DNA of 62,471 nt from Candidatus Epulonipiscium sp. (lineage in GTDB: Bacteria > Bacillota > Clostridia > Lachnospirales > Defluviitaleaceae). Below the pieces are notes generated by a model, which saw only the letters and a list, made by a program, of their open reading frames with translations, had not been told where the DNA came from and ran no database searches. Made by a program: the position numbers and the translations under genes. Of this stretch, positions 25,391 to 34,770 are shown piece by piece. The stretch covers positions 1 to 62,471 of the forward strand of contig JAAYML010000038.1 of assembly GCA_012521395.1 (NCBI GenBank), in the 5' to 3' direction. Position 1 is the stretch's first letter. Each line of letters opens with the position of its first letter.

Positions 25391-26383
25391 TTGAAAAAGG
25401 TTGCAGTGATCTTTACAGGTGGAACCATTTCTATGAAGCTGGATGAAAACATACAGGCTGCTATACCTGCCTTATCTCCTGAAGAGCTATTAACCATGTT
25501 AATGGGTATAAAAAAGATGGCTGAAATAGAAGCCATTCATTTTGGAAGTTTTCCTGGGCCTCATATTACGCCGCAAAAGATGTTGGAATTGTCAAAGCTT
25601 ACAGCTAAGATTATAAAACGTCCGGATATCACTGGAGTAGTGGTAACTCATGGGACAGATAATATGGAGGAAAGTGCTTATTTTTTAGATTTAATTTTAG
25701 ATGAAAAAAAGCCTGTTGTTTTTACTGGAGCCATGAGAAACAGTTCTGAACTAGGCTATGACGGTCCTTCTAATTTAGCAGCTGCCATTGCCACCGTATG
25801 TGCCAGGGAGTCTATGGATAAAGGGGTACTGGTGGTGATGAACAATCAGGTTTATGCAGCAGATGAAGTGACAAAAACCCATACGCTGGCTTTAGATACC
25901 TTTCAGAGCATGGATTTTGGACCTTTAGGAATCGTAGACCAGGATAAAGTGATTTATTATCGGGAGAGAAAAAATAAAAAACACATCAGAACGGATAAAA
26001 TAGAAGCCAGTGTTGGTCTTATAAAAGTAGCTTCAGGGATGGATTCTTCTTTAATTAAAAGTCTTATTGATTTAGGGATGAAAGGAATTGTTCTTGAAGG
26101 AATGGGAAGGGGCAATATTCCTCCGGATATGGTGGAGGGGGTAAAGTACGCCATTTCTAAAAATATACCGGTTGTATTGGTATCCAGATGTCCTAAAGGG
26201 AGGGTATTAGATACATATGGTTATCCGGGCGGAGGAAAAGAGTTAAGAAATCTGGGTGTCATTTTGGGGGATAATCTGTCAGGGCAAAAGGCCAGGATAA
26301 AACTTATGCTGATTTTAGGATTGACTAAGGACATGGATGAAATAAAAAGCCTCTTTGAAGAAGGTTTATATACGACAAAATAA
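25391..26383 (+). CDS. L-asparaginase
   Basis: A 330-residue asparaginase/glutaminase-fold amidohydrolase turning asparagine into aspartate and ammonia. The two catalytic Thr motifs are present: FTGGTISM near residue 8 and VVTHGTDNMEESAYFLD (about 84-100), with a later KVASGMDSSLI. There is no signal peptide, so it is cytoplasmic. Starts with TTG, preceded by AAAGGAGG. Monocistronic. A glutaminase side activity or another amide substrate cannot be ruled out. Confidence 0.93.
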   Translation: MKKVAVIFTGGTISMKLDENIQAAIPALSPEELLTMLMGIKKMAEIEAIHFGSFPGPHITPQKMLELSKLTAKIIKRPDITGVVVTHGTDNMEESAYFLDLILDEKKPVVFTGAMRNSSELGYDGPSNLAAAIATVCARESMDKGVLVVMNNQVYAADEVTKTHTLALDTFQSMDFGPLGIVDQDKVIYYRERKNKKHIRTDKIEASVGLIKVASGMDSSLIKSLIDLGMKGIVLEGMGRGNIPPDMVEGVKYAISKNIPVVLVSRCPKGRVLDTYGYPGGGKELRNLGVILGDNLSGQKARIKLMLILGLTKDMDEIKSLFEEGLYTTK

Positions 26384-26388
26384 AAAGA

Positions 26389-26410
26389 ATGGTCATTGAC
26401 CATCCTTTTA
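26389..26410. terminator. Bidirectional terminator between asparaginase and potD
   Basis: ATGGTCA-T-TGACCAT short hairpin followed by CCTTTTATT on the plus strand and by TCTTTTTATTTTG on the minus strand; the two convergent genes share it. Confidence 0.6.
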
Positions 26411-27478
26411 TTGAGCCATAATTTCTGTCCAAATTCTGTCGTATTCTTTTGTAAATTCCCCTAGATCTTTAAATACAACACAATTTTCTAAATCTTCAAT
26501 AGGAGGATAACCGGCTAAGTTGTTTAATATTTCTTCAGGTAATAATTTTACAGCTTCTTTATGTGCTGTAGAATAACCAATATAGTCAGCATTTTTGTAA
26601 GCAATGTCTGTTTCGCACATAAAATTAATAAATAATTCAGCAGCTTCTTTATTTTGTGCGTTTGCTGGTATTGCCATGGCGTCAACCCAGAGATTTGAAC
26701 CTTCTTTAGGAATGGCATAAGCTAAATCCGGATTTTCTTTAATAGCAGACATGGCTTCTCCAGACCAAACAAGAGCAAGGGCAGCTTCCCCGCCAATCAT
26801 TTTGTCTTTTACTTCATCGCCTACATAGGCTAAAACCAGAGGTTTTTGTTCAATTAAAGCTTGTTTTGCTGCTTCTAATTCATTCAAGTCTCTGGTATTG
26901 ATGGAATAGCCTGATTTAATAAGGGCAACAGCAATAGAATCTCTCAGACTGTCTAACATAAGGATTTGATTGGCATACTTTTCGTTCCAAAAGATATCCC
27001 AGCTGTCTACAGGTTCATCTACCATGGTTGTATTATAAAGAATACCGACAGTTCCCCACATATAAGGTACGGAATATTCGTTATTTGGGTCATAATCAAG
27101 GTATTTAAACTGATCATCGATAAGTTCAAAATTGGGGACATTATTAAAATCGATTTTTTGAAGCATGCCTTCCCGAATCATTCTTTCAATCATATAGTCG
27201 GAAGGAATGACAACATCATAATGACTTCCACCAGACTTAATCTTAACATACATATCTTCATTGGTGGCAAAGGTATCGTAATTTACTTTAATGCCATACT
27301 TTTCTTCAAATGCTTCAATAACTCCTTCAGCGATAAAATCTCCCCAGTTATAAACATTTAAAACTTGTTTATTGGAATTCTTGTCAGAAGCGCCTTGTGA
27401 ACCATTCCCACAAGCCGTAACCATAGCAACCATGATTAATAAAGCTGACAAGACAATAAGAAATTTCTTTTTTTTCAT
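26408..27478 (-). CDS. potD: Spermidine/putrescine-binding lipoprotein PotD
   Basis: A 356-residue extracellular solute-binding protein. It has a lipoprotein signal peptide with lipidated C23 (MVTACGNG), then the family motifs LNVYNWGDFIAEGVIEAFE and YDVVIPSDYMIERM. Tryptophans in YNWGD and YMWGTVGI typically line the polyamine pocket. It is the last gene of the minus-strand pot operon and overlaps potC by four bases. Confidence 0.95.
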   Translation of the reverse strand: MKKKKFLIVLSALLIMVAMVTACGNGSQGASDKNSNKQVLNVYNWGDFIAEGVIEAFEEKYGIKVNYDTFATNEDMYVKIKSGGSHYDVVIPSDYMIERMIREGMLQKIDFNNVPNFELIDDQFKYLDYDPNNEYSVPYMWGTVGILYNTTMVDEPVDSWDIFWNEKYANQILMLDSLRDSIAVALIKSGYSINTRDLNELEAAKQALIEQKPLVLAYVGDEVKDKMIGGEAALALVWSGEAMSAIKENPDLAYAIPKEGSNLWVDAMAIPANAQNKEAAELFINFMCETDIAYKNADYIGYSTAHKEAVKLLPEEILNNLAGYPPIEDLENCVVFKDLGEFTKEYDRIWTEIMAQ

Positions 27479-28263
27479 TTTGCTTTTTCCTCCTTCACTT
27501 CTTTTGATGTTCTTATATTAACAATAAATAATAAAATTAATATGGTTAAAAACATAATGGTAGACAGGGCATTAATTTTTGGATTAATACCGGTTCTTGC
27601 CATTGAAAAAATGGTGATGGATAAATTGGTGACACCAGAACTGGTGTTAAAAAAGCTAATAACAAAGTCATCAACAGACAAAGTAAAAGCTAATAAAGCA
27701 CCAGTTACAATACCTGGCCTGATTTCCGGAAGAATGACTTTAAAAAAGGCATATAAGGGTGTTGCCCCAAGGTCCAGGGCAGCCTCATATAAATGGCTGT
27801 TTAACTGCTTTAGTTTTGGCAATACCGATAATATAACATAAGGAATATTAAAGGTAATGTGTGCCAAAAGCATAGTCCAAAAGCCTAATTTAATTCTTGC
27901 AAAGATAAATAAAATCATAAGAGATACACCCGTGACGATGTCCGGATTGAGTATTGGAATATAGTTTATATTTAATATTAAAGTTTTTTTCCAGTCATTG
28001 AAACTGTGTATACCTATGGCAGCAATAGTCCCTACAATGGTTGCGATAAGAGAAGACAAAAGTGCAATTGCGATTGTATAAAACAATGCTTTTTTAATGA
28101 CAGGGTCCTGAAACAATTCAATATACCATCTTAAGGTAAAACCATTCCAATGGGAGCGGGATTTGGAATTATTAAAGGAAAAAACAATAAGGACCATAAT
28201 AGGTGCATAGAGAAACAAAAAGATAATAAACAAGTAAATCCGGTTGATTGCATTTTTTACCAT
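27475..28263 (-). CDS. potC: Spermidine/putrescine ABC permease PotC
   Basis: A 262-residue six-helix inner-membrane permease with the ABC importer EAA loop (YEAALDLGATPLYAFFKV) that docks on PotA. Pairs with PotB. The start overlaps the end of potB by seven bases. Confidence 0.94.
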   Translation of the reverse strand: MVKNAINRIYLFIIFLFLYAPIMVLIVFSFNNSKSRSHWNGFTLRWYIELFQDPVIKKALFYTIAIALLSSLIATIVGTIAAIGIHSFNDWKKTLILNINYIPILNPDIVTGVSLMILFIFARIKLGFWTMLLAHITFNIPYVILSVLPKLKQLNSHLYEAALDLGATPLYAFFKVILPEIRPGIVTGALLAFTLSVDDFVISFFNTSSGVTNLSITIFSMARTGINPKINALSTIMFLTILILLFIVNIRTSKEVKEEKAK

Positions 28264-29081
28264 AATCCCCCTCCTTCACGGTCATTATCATATTTTGATA
28301 AAATGCCCATACTAATTAAAATGATGACCATCATGACAATCGATACAGCAGAACCAAAGTGCCAGTCGTATACAGCAGTAAATTGTTTTTCAATCAGGTT
28401 ACCAATTAACATGTATTGACCGCCGCCAAGCAGTCTTGAAATAACAAAGGTGGTTACGGCAGGCATAAATACCATGGAAATGCCTGAAAAGACACCTGGA
28501 AGACTTAGAGGGAATATGACTTTTCTAAAAACCGTCACTTGATTCGCTCCTAAATCTTCGGCAGCTTCGATGACACTGGGATCGATTTTTTTCAGTACCG
28601 AGTAAATGGGTAAAACCATAAATGGCAGGAAGTTATAAACCATACCCAGAACAACAGCACCATCATTATATAGCAGTTGTATGGGTTCTATGCCAAAAAC
28701 AGATAAAATCGTATTGATAAATCCGTTTTTTTCTAACAAAGTAAGCCAGGCATAAGTCCGAAGCAAAAAATTCATCCACATGGGCAGAACAAATAAGAAC
28801 AATAAGAAACTTTTCCTGCTCATTTGCCTGCTGGACAAAATCAGGGCGGCAGGATAGCCTAAAATAAGACATACAATCGTGCTGATAGCCGCTAAAGCCA
28901 GAGAACGCCATAAAACTTTAAGATAAATAGGCTGCATAAAAGTCTTAAAATTATCTAATGTAAAGGCAAAACCATCTTCTGTAGCCGTCGTAAAACTATA
29001 AAACAGCACAAGAAGAAGCGGTACAACGATAAAGATAAGCATCCAAAGCAGATAAGGATAAGCCAGAAAGCGCCTTTTCAT
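28257..29081 (-). CDS. potB: Spermidine/putrescine ABC permease PotB
   Basis: A 274-residue six-helix permease; the EAA loop reads IEAAEDLGANQVTVFRKVI. Begins one base inside the potA stop. Forms the translocation pore with PotC. Confidence 0.94.
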   Translation of the reverse strand: MKRRFLAYPYLLWMLIFIVVPLLLVLFYSFTTATEDGFAFTLDNFKTFMQPIYLKVLWRSLALAAISTIVCLILGYPAALILSSRQMSRKSFLLFLFVLPMWMNFLLRTYAWLTLLEKNGFINTILSVFGIEPIQLLYNDGAVVLGMVYNFLPFMVLPIYSVLKKIDPSVIEAAEDLGANQVTVFRKVIFPLSLPGVFSGISMVFMPAVTTFVISRLLGGGQYMLIGNLIEKQFTAVYDWHFGSAVSIVMMVIILISMGILSKYDNDREGGGLW

Positions 29082-30124
29082 TAGTTCACCGCCTTTTTCA
29101 TGATGTGGATGTTATCTGGTGCTACACTGATAGAAACCTTGGAATTCTGTGGGAACATCAGTGTATTGTGGGCTGTAAATGCAAATGAATCCGTACGAAT
29201 AATCATTTCATAATGTACCCCTTTAAAAGTTACAGATTCAACGATACCTTGAAGTTTACCGGAATCATCCGGATAGATTTCCACGTCTTCAGGTCTTATA
29301 ACGACATCGACTGGTTCATTGACTCCAAAGCCCTTATCAACACAGTCAAAAATCGTATTACAAAATTCTACCAGGCAATCTTTTTTCATAATGCCAGGAA
29401 TAATATTACTTTCACCAATAAAATCTGCCACAAAGGCATTTTTAGGCTCGTTGTAAATATCTTCGGGGGTTCCTATTTGCTGAATAAGTCCGTCTTTCAT
29501 GACTACAATAGTATCGGACATGGTTAAGGCTTCTTCCTGGTCATGGGTTACATAAATAAAGGTAATTCCAAGTTGCTTTTGCATTCTTTTCAGTTCTACC
29601 TGCATGTCTTGCCTTAATTTTAAATCTAAAGCACCTAAAGGTTCATCAAGCAAAAGTACATCAGGTTCATTCACCAGAGCCCTTGCTATGGCAATTCTTT
29701 GCTGTTGTCCTCCACTTAAAGAATCCACAGATCGGTTTTCATATCCTTCCAGGTTAACGAGCTTTAAAGCATTGCGAACTTTTTCTTTAATGGTTGCTTT
29801 ATCTAATTTTTTTATTTTTAAACCAAAAGCAATATTTTCTTCCACACTCAAATGAGAAAATAAGGCATATCTTTGAAATACGGTGTTAACTCTTCTTTTG
29901 TAAGGAGGAAGAGAAGTAATATCTTTTCCTTCAAAAAGAACCTTACCGGTTGTTGGTTGCTCAAAACCGCCAATAATTCTTAATGTGGTGGTTTTACCGC
30001 AGCCACTGGGACCAAGCAGGGTCAGAAATTCGTTTTTTCTGATATAAAGATTAATGGTTTTAAGAACTTCGGTAGAATCAAAAGTTTTTGAGATATCCAC
30101 TAATTCAATGATATGTTCAGCCAC
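29081..30124 (-). CDS. potA: Spermidine/putrescine ABC ATPase PotA
   Basis: A 347-residue ATPase with Walker [12 protein letters not shown]-loop [11 protein letters not shown], signature [14 protein letters not shown] and Walker [12 protein letters not shown], followed by a C-terminal TOBE domain (about 270-345). It powers polyamine import with PotBCD. Translationally coupled to potB; 24 bases behind the puuR-like regulator. Confidence 0.96.
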   Translation of the reverse strand: MAEHIIELVDISKTFDSTEVLKTINLYIRKNEFLTLLGPSGCGKTTTLRIIGGFEQPTTGKVLFEGKDITSLPPYKRRVNTVFQRYALFSHLSVEENIAFGLKIKKLDKATIKEKVRNALKLVNLEGYENRSVDSLSGGQQQRIAIARALVNEPDVLLLDEPLGALDLKLRQDMQVELKRMQKQLGITFIYVTHDQEEALTMSDTIVVMKDGLIQQIGTPEDIYNEPKNAFVADFIGESNIIPGIMKKDCLVEFCNTIFDCVDKGFGVNEPVDVVIRPEDVEIYPDDSGKLQGIVESVTFKGVHYEMIIRTDSFAFTAHNTLMFPQNSKVSISVAPDNIHIMKKAVN

Positions 30125-30148
30125 AGCGGTTCCTCCTTTATCAGATAT

Positions 30149-30688
30149 TTAGAAACTGGGAGGGGTGCAAACCCAAAGTACTTTTGCCTTCGTTTTTCCC
30201 CCATTAGATATAAAATGGGTTCTGGAAGGCTTAAAATAGAAACTGTCACCCTTTTTTGCCTTGTACTTTTTATTTCCAATATGAATGACAATGGTTCCTG
30301 ACAGCACAAATCCGAATTCTTCCCCTTCATGAGGGTCATGAATCATGGATTGGCCTCCTTCATCCAATATCATTAAAATAGGTTCCATGTTATTTTTTTG
30401 TGCATTAGGAACAATCCAATGGATTTCACATTTATTTTCAGTATCTTCCTGGATAAAAATATCGTCTTTTTGAAATACGATTTTTTCATCTTCTGTCTCA
30501 TTAAAAAATTCTCTTAAATTTGTTCCTAAACACTCTAAAATATCCACTAAAGAGGCAATAGAAGGAGAAGTTAAATCTCTTTCAACTTGAGAAATAAAGC
30601 CTTTTGTCAGTTCACAACGGTTGGCTAATTCCTCTTGAGTTAATCCATTTGCCATTCTCAGTAATTTTATTTTTTCACCAATATTCAT
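30149..30688 (-). CDS. XRE-cupin regulator (PuuR-like)
   Basis: A 179-residue regulator with an N-terminal helix-turn-helix (residues 1-65, LTQEELANRCELTKGFISQV) and a C-terminal cupin sensor domain (about 105-175, PHEGEEFGFVLSG and FYFKPSRTHFI). PuuR-type members sense putrescine or related compounds. First gene of the polyamine uptake operon, so it most likely represses its own operon when polyamines are plentiful; three matching half-sites lie between its promoter and its start codon. Confidence 0.88.
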   Translation of the reverse strand: MNIGEKIKLLRMANGLTQEELANRCELTKGFISQVERDLTSPSIASLVDILECLGTNLREFFNETEDEKIVFQKDDIFIQEDTENKCEIHWIVPNAQKNNMEPILMILDEGGQSMIHDPHEGEEFGFVLSGTIVIHIGNKKYKAKKGDSFYFKPSRTHFISNGGKTKAKVLWVCTPPSF

Positions 30689-30720
30689 AAATACACCCTG
30701 TTTCTTTTTGGTTTTGAATA

Positions 30721-30749
30721 GCTAAACTTTTTGTTTAGAGTTGCTAAAC
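30721..30749. promoter_or_regulatory. Operator with three GCTAAAC/GTTTAG half-sites
   Basis: GCTAAAC (30721-30727), GTTTAG (30733-30738) and GCTAAAC (30743-30749) alternate in orientation, making two overlapping palindromes. They sit just downstream of the predicted transcription start of the puuR-pot operon, a classic repressor position. Confidence 0.65.
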
Positions 30750-30763
30750 AAATGAAACGGTTT

Positions 30764-30793
30764 ATTATATACATATATTTCGCATAAAGTCAA
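30764..30793 (-). promoter_or_regulatory. Promoter of the puuR-like/pot operon
   Basis: On the minus strand TTGACT (30793-30788), an 18-base spacer and TATAAT (30769-30764). Confidence 0.7.
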
Positions 30794-30949
30794 TGCTTTT
30801 TAATAAAAAAATTAAAAAATTATCTGGGAAAAATATAAATTACATTTCAATTTATTTTTTCAATAAAATAACATTAAAAGACTGATGGATTGACTAAATT
30901 TTTACTATAATATATAATTATCTTAATGAGAAAAATTTGGAGGAAATCT

Positions 30950-31728
30950 ATGAAAATCAAACCAGTCAATAAAAAATACAGACCTGACTATCCCAGCAAA
31001 AATGAAATATTAAAAAAACCTTCTTTTCTTCTTTTGTAATGCAAATATGCAGGCAATGGAATAAAAAAGTTATAAAAGCTTCAGCGGTGGGACTTATTTT
31101 ATCGATGCTGCTGACAGCCTGCGAAAAGGAGGAACAAGGATCCTACACTATTCAGAATGAAGAAACTGAAAAATTTTCATTTTTTGACAAGGGTAAAAAA
31201 TTAGAAAAGCGTAGAAAAGAGATTTTGGAATCCAGAATGCTTTTGATGCCCACGGCAATTATGCAGCCTTATCAGCTTACAGAAGAAGAGGCCTGGAATA
31301 TTATTGAAAGAAAAGCCAGGGAGTATGGTCTTGAATTTGAGCATAATTCTATGACGATAGACAATATCGTTCTTGAATTGGATAATTATAATAATCCGGA
31401 AAAAGATTTAATGCCTAAAGAAGATTTAAAGCAGCTAAAAGAAAGTCATTCCCTGACTTTGGACGGATATGATGAAACAAAAAAAGTAGGTATAGAATAT
31501 ATCGCACTTCCAACCGATTTAACTAAAAAAGAATTAAATTTAGAGGAATTAATTTATATCTATCAGTTATCAGGTCTGTTGAATGATGCGCTTAAAAAAA
31601 ACCATGAAGATAAACGTATCAAAATCATTATTGGAACAACTTATAATAAGAAAAATGTTGAAGAAATTCTTGAGAAGCAGTTGGATGAATTTTTTACCCA
31701 ATTAAAAGAAGAAAAAATTATTGAATGA
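30950..31728 (+). CDS. Lipoprotein A of the radical SAM cassette, frame-disrupted near its N-terminus
   Basis: Translation should begin at ATG 30950, behind TTGGAGGAAA, and reads a 29-codon frame that stops at 31037-31039. The long frame (ATG 31039, 229 residues) has no ribosome site and overlaps that stop as TAATG. A -1 shift on the A7 run at 31012-31018 (codons TTA AAA AAA) joins the two into a protein of about 259 residues that lines up with the neighbour lipoprotein: KYRPDYPSKNEIL versus NYKSPAYPTRAEL, then WNKKVIKAS, then a lipobox LLTAC. The mature part shares LTEEEAWNII, DGYDETKKVGIEYI and a C-terminal helix with lipoprotein B. Function unknown. It may be a recent frameshift, programmed slippage, or a coupled leader ORF. 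Confidence 0.7.
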
Positions 31729-31744
31729 CTAAGGAGATTATTTT

Positions 31745-32875
31745 ATGAATATTAGTCTTCATCTTACAAACCGCTGCAATTTCTCCTGTAAATACTGCTA
31801 TGTTAATAAGGAAAATCCCATTGATATGAGTTGGGATACAGCAAAAAAGGCTATAGATATGGCGGTTAAGATGTCTTCCACTAAGACAGGGATATCCTTT
31901 TTTGGTGGAGAACCTCTTCTGAGAAAGGACTTAATTAAGGAAATTGTAACTTATTGTGAAGAAATACATCAAAAAACAAATATAAAGTTTTATTATAACA
32001 TGACCAGTAATGGAACATTATTGGATGAAGATTTTCTTATTTATGCCAGGCAAAAACGAATCAGCATCGCTTTAAGCCATGATGGCATCAGAGAAGCCCA
32101 TGATGCCAACAGGGTTACCAAAAATCAAAAAGTTTCCTTTGACATGGTTGATGAAAAGTGTGAATTACTTTTAAAATACAATCCCTATGCTTCAGTCATT
32201 ATGGTTTTAAATCCTAATACTGCGGAATATGTTTACAAGAGTGTTGTTCATCTCTTTAATAAGGGCTTTAAATATATCATTATGTCTATGAATTATGGTG
32301 CTGCCTGGGATGATAAAGCATTAAAAGTCCTGAAAAACCAGTATAAAAAATTAAGTAAATTATATTATGAAAAATCCATGGCCAATGAAAAATTTTTTCT
32401 GGCACCTTTTGATTATAAAATTTTATCTCATGTTGATAATGAAAAATTTAAAAGCAGTCCCTGCAGTTTAGGTAAAAGTCACTTAACCATTACAGCAGAC
32501 GGGAGTATTTATCCTTGTACCCAGCTTATTAATGACGAAAATCTTTTAATGGGTCATGTAGAGTCAGGTATTACAAGAACTGCTTTTTATGAAGATAAAG
32601 AAGCTTCTAAAAAACCATGTTTAGAATGTGCCATTAAGGACAGATGCAACCATACCTGCAGTTGTATTAACAAACAGGCAAGCGGAGATATCTATAAGAT
32701 TTCACCAGTATTGTGCGCTCATGAAAAAATGATTATTTTTATTACCGATGCCCTTGCTGCCAAATTATATAAAGCTAAAAATAAGACATTTCTTAATAAA
32801 CATTATAACGAGCTGTATCCATTTACCTCTGTGATAGAAGATCTGTTAAAGAAAAAGGAAGAAAAGACCCAGTAA
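31745..32875 (+). CDS. Radical SAM/SPASM-domain maturase-like enzyme
   Basis: A 376-residue radical SAM protein. The [4Fe-4S]-SAM motif is CNFSCKYC (C11, C15, C18), followed by the SAM-binding FFGGEPLL. The C-terminal part holds a SPASM-like auxiliary cluster region with many cysteines (SSPCSLG, YPCTQL, PCLEC, DRCNHTCSC, VLCAHE). Such enzymes usually modify ribosomally made peptides or proteins (thioether, epimerisation, C-C crosslinks), or act as sulfatase-maturase-like enzymes. It sits between two paralogous lipoproteins, spaced 16 and 21 bases from them, and they are its most likely substrates or partners. Confidence 0.87.
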   Translation: MNISLHLTNRCNFSCKYCYVNKENPIDMSWDTAKKAIDMAVKMSSTKTGISFFGGEPLLRKDLIKEIVTYCEEIHQKTNIKFYYNMTSNGTLLDEDFLIYARQKRISIALSHDGIREAHDANRVTKNQKVSFDMVDEKCELLLKYNPYASVIMVLNPNTAEYVYKSVVHLFNKGFKYIIMSMNYGAAWDDKALKVLKNQYKKLSKLYYEKSMANEKFFLAPFDYKILSHVDNEKFKSSPCSLGKSHLTITADGSIYPCTQLINDENLLMGHVESGITRTAFYEDKEASKKPCLECAIKDRCNHTCSCINKQASGDIYKISPVLCAHEKMIIFITDALAAKLYKAKNKTFLNKHYNELYPFTSVIEDLLKKKEEKTQ

Positions 32876-32896
32876 ATGTTTAGAGAGGAGAATACG

Positions 32897-33601
32897 ATGA
32901 AGGTTAGCGCCGTAAGAAACTATAAAAGCCCAGCTTATCCCACCAGGGCAGAGCTTAAGGAATTACCTGACTATGCCTCAGAAAAAAGTTGGAATGATAA
33001 GTTGTTAAAAACGTCTTTAGCCATGGCAATGACAGCTACCTTGTTAAATGGATGTACTAATAATAGATATCCTTTTGATCCTTTTGGCGGAGAAGTGTTG
33101 TCAGGAGAAATTGCAGCCCCTTATATCCTTACAGAGGAAGAAGCCTTAAAAATTATCTATGAAGAAGCCAGTGCTGCAGGTATCCATTTAAAAGCAGATG
33201 CTTATTCAGTAGATCATTTAAAACTGGTTGCGGATAAAAATGTTATCAAAAGCTTGTACCCAGGATTTTCAGATACTTTCATAGAAGATACAGAGAATTG
33301 GTTCAATGAGGCTATAGCCCAGGTCAATGAGACAGAAATTTCTTTTCTTGTGGATGGTTATGATGAAGAGAAAAAAATCGGCATAGAGTATATCAGCGAT
33401 GAAGATGACGAATTAAGGATGGTTAACGACTTTAATTTGAAAGCATTAGTCAACTATAGTTTAGAACAAAGTGAAACAGATAAATATATTAAGGTGATTT
33501 CTGCGGAAGGTTATAATAGTTCAAGAGAGGACGCTATAGAAGATCTGAAAAAACAACTTCAGGAATTCTTCGATTTTTTAAGAGCTGAAGGGGTTTTATA
33601 A
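32897..33601 (+). CDS. Lipoprotein B of the radical SAM cassette
   Basis: About 234 residues starting at ATG 32897 after AGAGAGGAG (the upstream ATG at 32876 has no such site). The first 30 residues are polar with NYKSPAYPTRAEL, then SWNDKLLKTS leads into a hydrophobic stretch ending LLNGC (C53), so the signal/lipobox lies unusually deep. The mature domain has LTEEEALKIIYEEA, LVDGYDEEKKIGIEYIS and an amphipathic C-terminal helix, all shared with lipoprotein A. I do not recognise the family. The conserved pre-signal segment could be a recognition sequence for the radical SAM enzyme. Confidence 0.75.
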   Translation: MKVSAVRNYKSPAYPTRAELKELPDYASEKSWNDKLLKTSLAMAMTATLLNGCTNNRYPFDPFGGEVLSGEIAAPYILTEEEALKIIYEEASAAGIHLKADAYSVDHLKLVADKNVIKSLYPGFSDTFIEDTENWFNEAIAQVNETEISFLVDGYDEEKKIGIEYISDEDDELRMVNDFNLKALVNYSLEQSETDKYIKVISAEGYNSSREDAIEDLKKQLQEFFDFLRAEGVL

Positions 33602-33608
33602 AACAGAA

Positions 33609-33655
33609 AAAACCTTGTTGATAATCTTAATGGTTATCAGCAAGGTTTTTTTAAC
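33609..33655. terminator. Bidirectional terminator, radical SAM cassette and lipoprotein
   Basis: AAACCTTGTTGATAA and TTATCAGCAAGGTTT pair almost perfectly, with T7 after the stem on the plus strand and T6 on the minus strand; it serves the two convergent genes. Confidence 0.9.
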
Positions 33656-33709
33656 AAGAATTTATGAAATGGCATAAGCCATTTTATGCAAAGATTTTTC
33701 GTAAGAAGT

Positions 33710-34468
33710 TCAAGGCTGGGATAGCATATCTTCCGGAATGGTTTCATCTTCAAAAAGACCAGATTTTACTTTTTCAATATATTCATATTGAAGTCTATTA
33801 AGGATTTCTTCATATTCAAAATTTTCACCAAATGTTGCATAAGGTATTTCAGCGACCAGGACTTCTGTTTTGTAAGGAGATTTTTTTTCATGGTCTTTAA
33901 GCTTTTTATATACAACAAAATTTGGAATACGACTATCATCTGCTAAGGGGTTGGATATTTCTTTATCGTATGTAAAGGCATATATTTGATTGGCTTTATA
34001 AAAAAAGTCAGCAACTTTTTCTAAATCCTTGAATTCCTGGACGAAAGCTCTTTCATACTCGTCAATGTATTCATCATAGGAAGCAGTTAATTCTTCAATT
34101 TCATTTTTGTGATAATTCATTTTATCATTAAAATAGTGTGAAAAGATTGTTTTTTCATAAGGTCCAAAATAAGCACTCCTATCCAGATGCCTGGTTTGTT
34201 CAACATTAGATGAAATACTAAAAGTGAAATCTTTATTGTCTTTAGGGCTTAAAATATAATCCGCTTCGTAGTAAACAGAAGAATTTTCCTTGTATTCTTC
34301 ATTCATCGATACGATTTCAAATTCCTGATGATATAATTCATTGGCATATTGTAAGATTTCTTCTGCAGTATAAGGATCATCTTTTTTGCGGCTGCAACCG
34401 ATACATAATAATGGAATAAAAATAAGGAATAATAATGAAATGAGGTAATGGTTTAAAGATTTTTTCAT
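33710..34468 (-). CDS. Putative lipoprotein of unknown function
   Basis: A 252-residue protein with a lipoprotein signal peptide (lipidated C25 in LCIGCSRKK), then an acidic, tyrosine-rich domain with no motif I recognise. About residues 110-150 form a charged helix (EIEELTASYDEYIDEYERAF). It is transcribed alone, convergent with the radical SAM cassette. The roughly 170 bases upstream are AT-rich with no other feature seen. Not evidently related to lipoproteins A and B. Confidence 0.75.
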   Translation of the reverse strand: MKKSLNHYLISLLFLIFIPLLCIGCSRKKDDPYTAEEILQYANELYHQEFEIVSMNEEYKENSSVYYEADYILSPKDNKDFTFSISSNVEQTRHLDRSAYFGPYEKTIFSHYFNDKMNYHKNEIEELTASYDEYIDEYERAFVQEFKDLEKVADFFYKANQIYAFTYDKEISNPLADDSRIPNFVVYKKLKDHEKKSPYKTEVLVAEIPYATFGENFEYEEILNRLQYEYIEKVKSGLFEDETIPEDMLSQP

Positions 34469-34640
34469 ATCTTTTTATCCTTTCAATTCTTATAAATTTT
34501 TATTAGCATTTCATAATTTTTGAAATTATTATTTTTTTATTTTATTATAATTAAATTTTAACGTCAATTAAAAAGAATAGTTCATTAATTAAATAGTGAT
34601 TTTTATTGCATTTTATTACAGATTGTTATAGAATATTTTA

Positions 34641-34759
34641 TGTAATGACAGAGTAGGTAAAGTGCGTTAAGTGTTAAGGGATGGGAAGTTGCCCTTAAAC
34701 GAAAGCCTGTTGGGTTTTATCCAGGGTTGCGATACTTTATCGCTTCCGCTGACATTACA
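34641..34759 (+). promoter_or_regulatory. Tetrahydrofolate (THF) riboswitch
   Basis: Matches the THF aptamer layout: P1 closed by TGTAATG at 34641 with CATTACA ending at 34759; the conserved GAGTAG (34651-34656) and GCGTTAAGTGT (34664-34674); a P3 stem TTAAGGG/CCCTTAA; then the conserved ACGAA (34699-34703); and a 3-prime segment ending CTTCCGCTGAC. It precedes a folate ECF S-component, which is what this riboswitch class controls in Firmicutes. Binding of reduced folates should lower expression. Confidence 0.88.
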
Positions 34760-34770
34760 TTAAAGAGCTT

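Noticed and set aside
31039-31041. ATG 31039 as the independent start of lipoprotein A
   Set aside because: It has no ribosome site and would drop the N-terminal segment shared with lipoprotein B; it can only work by coupling or frameshifting.
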